Assembly (NCBI GenBank): GCA_947627125.1
Contig: CANQUY010000065.1
Coordinates: 1 to 10,030, forward strand
Length of the DNA: 10,030 nucleotides
Source: an uncultured Clostridia bacterium
Lineage (GTDB): Bacteria > Bacillota > Clostridia > Christensenellales > Borkfalkiaceae
Direction: 5' to 3'
The position numbers and the translations under genes are program-made. A model generated the notes under the pieces. It was not told the DNA's origin. It searched no databases and worked only from the letters and a program-made list of their open reading frames with translations. Positions 6,066 to 10,030 of this stretch are shown piece after piece (within the stretch, counting starts at the first letter, position 1; every line of letters starts with the position of its first letter).

Positions 6066-6187
6066 TGTGAAATCATGTTTTGAACCTTCACAATTATTTA
6101 TAGCAGGAATAACTAAAACCTATAGAAGAGCTTTCAGGGAGCTCAAAATTTAAGAGAACGCGGAGGAAAAGAGCGAAAAAGGCGGGG

Positions 6188-6216
6188 TTGATTTTTGCGG
6201 CATTTTATGATAAAAT
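6188..6216 (+). promoter_or_regulatory. Promoter with overlapping 7-1-7 palindrome upstream of the CotH gene
   Basis: A -35 TTGATT (6188-6193) is separated by 17 bp from a -10 TAAAAT (6211-6216). A perfect 15-bp palindrome ATTTTAT-G-ATAAAAT (6202-6216) covers the -10 and part of the spacer. An outer inverted pair TTGATTTT (6188-6195) and AAAATCAA (6212-6219) is also perfect. A dimeric repressor bound here would block the promoter. The 7-1-7 form recalls Fur-family boxes, but the base sequence is not a clear match to any I know. Confidence 0.55.
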
Positions 6217-6344
6217 CAAGATATAGAGAGCATTCGGAGCATACTAATTTTTTGAAACGTCTGTTTTTGATATGATCACGGCAATGATATATGGCAAAGG
6301 AGGCCCTTTTCATTTACAATAAAACCATGAAAGGAATCAAGCGA

Positions 6345-8510
6345 ATGAGAAAATTGATCGTACTTCTTCTGTGCGGCTTCCTGTGTCTGAATCTCTGCGG
6401 CTGCGGAGATCGGTCCTATATCAACGACCAAAACGGCACGGGAGATCATACGTCGCAGGACACGCCCGATACGCCGTCGGACCCTTCCGCGCCCATCGAC
6501 CCCGACGATAAGGATCCTGACGACAAGGATCCCGACGATAAGGATCCCGACGATAAGGAGCCCGATGACAAGGAACCCGACGACAAGGAGCCCGATGTTC
6601 CCCCTGTGGATCCCGAAGAGGAAGCGGAAAGGGCAAAATATGCCTATCGGCCGCAGATCTTCAGCGAAATTCCCAAGATCTCCATCGTTACCGCGGACGG
6701 CTCGAAGGATTTCATCACGGTGCCGAACCGCCAGAGCAAGCTGAACGGCGAAATCGAATATATGGCCGCGACGGTCGGCGTGGACGGGCCCGACGGGTAC
6801 GATCTCACCGCCTCTGCGCAGGTCAAGGCCCGCGGAAATTACACGCTCGAGTACGAAAAGAAGCCTGTCCGCATCAAATTTGAGCAAAAGCAGAACCTCT
6901 TGGGGCTCAACGAGGGGCAAAAGTACAAGAGTTGGGTTCTTTTGGCAGATTACAAGGACCTCTCCGCATTGAACAACGCCACCGCATTCTACCTCGGGCA
7001 GACCATTCTCGGCTCCGACGGCTACTATTGCAGCGATTTCTGCACCGTGGAGCTGTCGGTCAACGGCGAATATTGGGGCGTATACCTCCTCGTTGAGCAA
7101 CAGGAGGCCAAAAAGGGCAGGGCGAACGCCGTTGAAGCGGACGACGGAGAAACGGGCATCGACGTCGGCTATCTCATAGAGTACGACGCCTACTATACGG
7201 ACGAAGAGAACATTCCGAACGGCGGCGGGGATCCTACCTTTACGGTCGATTACGGCGGCTCTCTCACCAAACTGAACGGGAACTCCTATTACCCGTGGCA
7301 AAGCGGATATACCGTAAAGAGTGACATGCAGAGCGAAGAACAGCTCAATTTTCTGAAATCATATACGGAGAACGCGTTCAAGATCTTGCGGGCCGCCGCC
7401 TATAGCGACAAGGCTCTGCGCTTCAATGCCAACTACACGGGGACTGAATCTGCCGACTGCACGCCGCGGGAGGCGATCGAAGCCGTGATCGATGTCGATT
7501 CTCTCGTCGATACCTACATTTTGCAGGAGATCTCCTGCGATCCCGATATCGCTTGGTCGAGCTTCTACATTTCCCTCGACATGCGCGAAAACGGCAGGAA
7601 AAGGTTGGTGTTCGAGGCCCCGTGGGACTACGATTCCGCCTTTGGGATCAAGTGGGATACGGCCAACGGCGCCTACGGCATGTATGCGGCTAACCATGAA
7701 AACCCGTGGCTCTCCGTTCTCCTCCGCACAGACTTTTTTGGGACGCTCGTCCGTGAGAAGTGGGAAAAACTTGCAAAGTACGGCGTTTTTAAGACCGCCC
7801 TCTCCCTCATCCGTGAAGAAACGGCGGCGTACGGGGCAGATTTTGAAAAAAATCTTGCAAGATGGCCAAACAGGCTGTACGGAAACGGCGAACTCACCTA
7901 TGAGATGAACAGAATTACAACGCAGGAGGGTGCGGCGGAACACCTCTATCAATGGCTCTACGCGAGGCTGAACTATCTCAACGCCGCATTCGGCGACGGA
8001 AAAGACGTTCTGACGGAAAACGCTTGGCAGTCGGCCGCGCCCGATCTCCCCGCCTCCGAACAGCACAGATTTGAGGCGGAGGACTGCGATTACCACTATA
8101 CGATGAAGTGGGACAACACCCTCCCCGGGGCAAGCGGCGGGGCCTTTCTCGGACAGGTCGAAGGGGGCGGCAACGACCGCCTCGTCACCCTCACCGTCTA
8201 TGCCGCCGAGGAAACGGATGCGTATCTCAGCATGGGCCTGAGCAAACGCTCCTTTGCGGCCGATTTCTCGGAATGGTTCGCGCTCTTTGTGAACGGGGAA
8301 AAGATTTGGCTTCCCCCTTGCCCCATCGCGGCGTGCGGAAACGGTGAAACGGAATGGGGCGCATGGACGGCAGTCGGCCTCGGCTACATTCATCTGCAAC
8401 AGGGCAAAAACACCATTGTTTTGAACACGGTAGCGGGTGTGGCGACCAATCTTGACTTTTTTGACCTGTACTGCGACTGTCAGGTCACAATGCAAAATTC
8501 CAATCCATAA
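6345..8510 (+). CDS. CotH-kinase lipoprotein with PDDKD-repeat linker and CBM-like C-terminal domain
   Basis: This is a surface lipoprotein of about 721 residues with a CotH protein-kinase domain; in spore formers CotH phosphorylates coat proteins on Ser. The signal is MRKLIVLLLCGFLCLNLCGC with the likely lipid-bearing Cys at 20. A low-complexity linker has six PDDK[D/E] repeats (53-84). The CotH domain spans about 105-530. It includes VKARGNYTLEYEKKPVRIKF (160-179), WVLLADYKDLSALNNATAF, VELSVNGEYWGVYLLVEQQE and APWDYDSAFG (425-434), whose D428 and D430 are the expected metal/catalytic acids. Residues about 575-715 (RFEAEDCDYHY...LDFFDLY) resemble a CBM6/35-type beta-sandwich. ATG 6345 is chosen for AAAGGA nine bases upstream; ATG 6327 is possible. 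The SGNH gene follows after 12 bp. Confidence 0.88.
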   Translation: MRKLIVLLLCGFLCLNLCGCGDRSYINDQNGTGDHTSQDTPDTPSDPSAPIDPDDKDPDDKDPDDKDPDDKEPDDKEPDDKEPDVPPVDPEEEAERAKYAYRPQIFSEIPKISIVTADGSKDFITVPNRQSKLNGEIEYMAATVGVDGPDGYDLTASAQVKARGNYTLEYEKKPVRIKFEQKQNLLGLNEGQKYKSWVLLADYKDLSALNNATAFYLGQTILGSDGYYCSDFCTVELSVNGEYWGVYLLVEQQEAKKGRANAVEADDGETGIDVGYLIEYDAYYTDEENIPNGGGDPTFTVDYGGSLTKLNGNSYYPWQSGYTVKSDMQSEEQLNFLKSYTENAFKILRAAAYSDKALRFNANYTGTESADCTPREAIEAVIDVDSLVDTYILQEISCDPDIAWSSFYISLDMRENGRKRLVFEAPWDYDSAFGIKWDTANGAYGMYAANHENPWLSVLLRTDFFGTLVREKWEKLAKYGVFKTALSLIREETAAYGADFEKNLARWPNRLYGNGELTYEMNRITTQEGAAEHLYQWLYARLNYLNAAFGDGKDVLTENAWQSAAPDLPASEQHRFEAEDCDYHYTMKWDNTLPGASGGAFLGQVEGGGNDRLVTLTVYAAEETDAYLSMGLSKRSFAADFSEWFALFVNGEKIWLPPCPIAACGNGETEWGAWTAVGLGYIHLQQGKNTIVLNTVAGVATNLDFFDLYCDCQVTMQNSNP
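6501..6596 (+). repeat. 15-bp tandem repeat encoding PDDK[D/E]
   Basis: Six in-frame copies of CCCGACGATAAGGAT-type units start at 6501, 6516, 6531, 6546, 6561 and 6576, with a partial seventh at 6591. The first three encode PDDKD and the next three PDDKE. Third-position changes among copies show they are not brand new. Because the unit is a multiple of three, slippage would change linker length without a frameshift. Confidence 0.9.
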
Positions 8511-8522
8511 AGGAGAAAACAG

Positions 8523-9461
8523 ATGAAAATTTGGGGAAAAATCGGGGCTTGCGCCCTCGGCGCGTTGCTCTCGGGCTGTATGCTCGCGGCCTGCAATGAG
8601 GGAAACGGAAACAAGGAAGAGGAAAAGACCCCTCCCGCCGTCGCCTACACGGTGGACGAGAGCCTCCCGGGGACAGTGGACGCCAACGACGCGCGCTTCT
8701 ATGCAAAAAATGTGGAGCGCACGGAGAGCCCTCTTGCGGGCAAGACGATCTATTGGCTCGGCTCCTCCGTGACGTACGGGGCGAGTTCGGGCGGAGAGAG
8801 CATGGCGGACTTTCTCGCCGCCAAGACGGGCTGTATCTCCAAAAAGGACGCCGTTTCGGGCACGACCATTTTCTGCGACAACAAGACGGACAACACGGGC
8901 AAGAATTCCTATACGAGCCGCCTCAAAAACAGCACGGTCTTTGACAAGTCCGAAAAAGTGGACGCGTTCATCTGCCAGATCTCCACAAACGACGCGTGGG
9001 GAGATAGGAAAAAGAATTGGGGAGAGATCGCGGGGGACGATAAATTCGACCAAGGCGACTTCGACCTCTCTACGACCCTCGGCGGCGTTGAATTTATCAT
9101 TGCCTATGTCGCGGACACGTGGGGCTGCCCCGTCTACTTCTACTCGGGTGCGGAATTTTTCGATACGAGCGCGAATTCTCCCCGCTCCAACGGCAACCCG
9201 TCAGGCAGCGACTACGGCGAGCTCGTGAACAAGGTCCTTGAGATCGCCGAAAAGTGGCAAAGGTATGTGGACGTTCGGGTCATCGACCTCTTCCACGACA
9301 AAGATTTCAATGCCGCCGTTTCGGACACCTACTACAAGTGGGCGACGAGCGACCCCGTTCACCCCAAGAGAGCGGGCTACCTTCAGTGGTGGACCCCCTA
9401 CTTCGAGCAATTCCTCCTCGTGGCCCTTGACCTCGCGTGGCCTTTAGCCTCGATTGATTAG
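8523..9461 (+). CDS. SGNH/GDSL-family hydrolase lipoprotein
   Basis: This is a 312-residue lipoprotein with an SGNH-hydrolase fold, a family of esterases, lipases and carbohydrate deacetylases. Residues 1-24 are a lipoprotein signal with two possible lipoboxes, LSGC (C19) and LAAC (C24); an Asn/Glu/Lys linker follows. Block I is YWLGSSVTYG (77-86), with S82 in the nucleophile position of GxS. Block III is QISTND (N156), and block V is DPVHPKRAGY with D277 and H280. The catalytic set Ser-Asp-His and the oxyanion Asn are therefore all present, and the enzyme should be active outside the membrane. The substrate is unknown; surface glycan or cell-wall acyl groups are plausible. AAGGAG lies just before the ATG, 12 bp after the CotH stop, so the two genes form an operon. 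Confidence 0.9.
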   Translation: MKIWGKIGACALGALLSGCMLAACNEGNGNKEEEKTPPAVAYTVDESLPGTVDANDARFYAKNVERTESPLAGKTIYWLGSSVTYGASSGGESMADFLAAKTGCISKKDAVSGTTIFCDNKTDNTGKNSYTSRLKNSTVFDKSEKVDAFICQISTNDAWGDRKKNWGEIAGDDKFDQGDFDLSTTLGGVEFIIAYVADTWGCPVYFYSGAEFFDTSANSPRSNGNPSGSDYGELVNKVLEIAEKWQRYVDVRVIDLFHDKDFNAAVSDTYYKWATSDPVHPKRAGYLQWWTPYFEQFLLVALDLAWPLASID

Positions 9462-9491
9462 TTATAATTTTAAATAAAAATCACGGGATAT

Positions 9492-10030
9492 ATGAAATTT
9501 GTCAAGCCTGATTTCAACAACAGCGTTGTCAATATTTCCGCTACGTTTGCGGAATTTTTGGGATGTCCGAATGTTCACCCGACCCTGCCCGTTCTCGAAA
9601 ATGAGTTAAGAAAAGATTATAAAAATATTGTCTTTTTGCTGCTGGACGGCCTCGGGATCCACCCTATCGACGTCAACCTTTCGGACGATTCTTTTCTCAA
9701 AAGAAATATCCGTCAGACGCTGACATCCGTATTCCCCGCCACGACGGCGAATGCGACGACTTCCATCCTCACCGACATGACGCCGATGGAGCACGGCTGG
9801 TTCGGCTGGTGTCTTTATTTTGAGGAGCTCGGGCGGGTCGTCGATCTCTATCCCGAGGAGGATTCCTTTACGGGCGAGCCCATCGAAAAGGGCTATGTCA
9901 AGAAAGTTTTGCCCGCTCCCCCATTCTACAGACATGCGGCGTCGGGCCATCAGATCAACCTCATTGTTCCCGAATATTGGCACGGCGACGAGGAGAACAG
10001 GCGGAATTTTCGCACCTGTGATGAAATGTT
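9492..10030 (+). CDS. Alkaline-phosphatase-superfamily phosphodiesterase/phosphatase (3' partial)
   Basis: This is an open frame of 179 codons that runs off the window end. It reads as the N-terminal part of a type I phosphodiesterase/nucleotide pyrophosphatase-like protein. NIVFLLLDGLG places the first metal-binding Asp at D52. The phrase SVFPATTANATTSILTDMTP (about residues 79-98), followed by EHGWFGW, is the family's nucleophile segment, with T84 or T85 the likely acceptor. No signal peptide is visible, so the protein is probably cytoplasmic, unlike its two upstream neighbours. The ATG follows only a weak GGGA site. It lies 30 bp after the SGNH stop with no terminator between; an AT-rich TATAAT at 9463-9468 could be a separate -10 but has no good -35. 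The substrate is not predictable, and the metal ligands in the second half are outside the window. Confidence 0.8.
   Translation, partial: MKFVKPDFNNSVVNISATFAEFLGCPNVHPTLPVLENELRKDYKNIVFLLLDGLGIHPIDVNLSDDSFLKRNIRQTLTSVFPATTANATTSILTDMTPMEHGWFGWCLYFEELGRVVDLYPEEDSFTGEPIEKGYVKKVLPAPPFYRHAASGHQINLIVPEYWHGDEENRRNFRTCDEM

Larger units (their letters stand above)
6011..6344. other. Divergent intergenic region between LRR and CotH genes
   Basis: This 334-bp region holds no convincing gene. From left to right it has the LRR ribosome site and promoter (to 6065), an AT-rich stretch, a purine-rich stretch (about 6150-6185) and the rightward promoter with palindrome (6188-6216). A GAGCAT repeat, 9 bp apart start to start, lies at about 6229-6243. 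A second possible -10, TATGAT with a preceding TGA (6271-6276), lacks a good -35. An AAAGGAGG ribosome site (6296-6303) lies 23 bases before the nearest ATG. No terminator or riboswitch is recognisable. Confidence 0.7.

Noticed and set aside
6066..6092. TGTGAA...TTCACA inverted pair as a CRP-type site
   Set aside because: The 15-bp spacing does not fit a CRP/FNR site, and short inverted hexamers are common in AT-rich DNA; it is kept only as a weak note under the promoter.
6130..6147. GAGCT...AGCTC inverted repeat as a terminator or small RNA
   Set aside because: The stem is only about five base pairs with no T-run, and it lies in a divergent region where no terminator is needed.
6276..7301. 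Leftward open frame (341 codons) with a hydrophobic Ile/Val/Gly repeat that looks like a membrane segment
   Set aside because: The repeat is simply the reverse complement of the PDDK[D/E]-encoding tandem repeat of the CotH gene.
7359..9053. Long leftward open frame (564 codons) opposite the CotH and SGNH genes
   Set aside because: It is antisense to two genes with clear family motifs, has no ribosome site or recognisable domain, and its composition is that of a shadow frame in GC-rich DNA.

Overview
The window looks like a Bacillota (class Clostridia) chromosome, probably a gut commensal. The evidence is a DnaD/DnaI-type primosome protein, a YlmC/YmxH-type PRC-barrel protein, an HxlR regulator, a BspA-type leucine-rich-repeat lipoprotein, a CotH-kinase lipoprotein and Gram-positive-style AGGAGG ribosome sites. 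A relative of Christensenellales is my guess only. Most genes are balanced to GC-rich; one secreted-protein gene (2918-4141) is visibly AT-rich. I see no tRNA, rRNA, CRISPR array or transposase.

Layout. (1) 1-673: the 3' part of a DnaD-domain gene whose product ends in a DnaI-like zinc knuckle with no ATPase domain after it, then two palindromic repeats and a terminator. (2) 672-2861: a divergent stress-type locus. HxlR and the PRC-barrel gene run leftwards; a cupin gene and a class M-like (macrodomain-type) sirtuin gene run rightwards as a tight pair ending in a double-hairpin terminator. Both promoters can be read in the shared 200-bp intergenic region. (3) 2918-6065: two leftward genes for exported proteins, a 609-residue LRR_5 lipoprotein and an unrecognised AT-rich secreted protein. 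A 25-bp direct repeat (24/25 identical) flanks the second gene. (4) 6011-6344: a divergent intergenic region with a strong leftward promoter and a rightward promoter overlapped by a perfect 7-1-7 palindrome. (5) 6345-10030: a rightward cluster of a CotH-kinase lipoprotein with a PDDKD-repeat linker and carbohydrate-binding-like tail, an SGNH-hydrolase lipoprotein, and a truncated alkaline-phosphatase-superfamily phosphodiesterase/phosphatase.

How the parts may work together (inference): the HxlR locus would sense redox or electrophile stress and control a small metal-binding cupin and an NAD-dependent sirtuin-type enzyme. The right half would decorate or remodel the cell surface: an LRR adhesin-like lipoprotein, a surface protein kinase, an esterase-type hydrolase and possibly a phosphoryl-removing enzyme. 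The points most worth a second look are the DnaD-DnaI(N) hybrid without an ATPase, the palindrome pair just behind it, the repeat-flanked AT-rich gene, and the sirtuin paired with a cupin and with no macrodomain gene in view.
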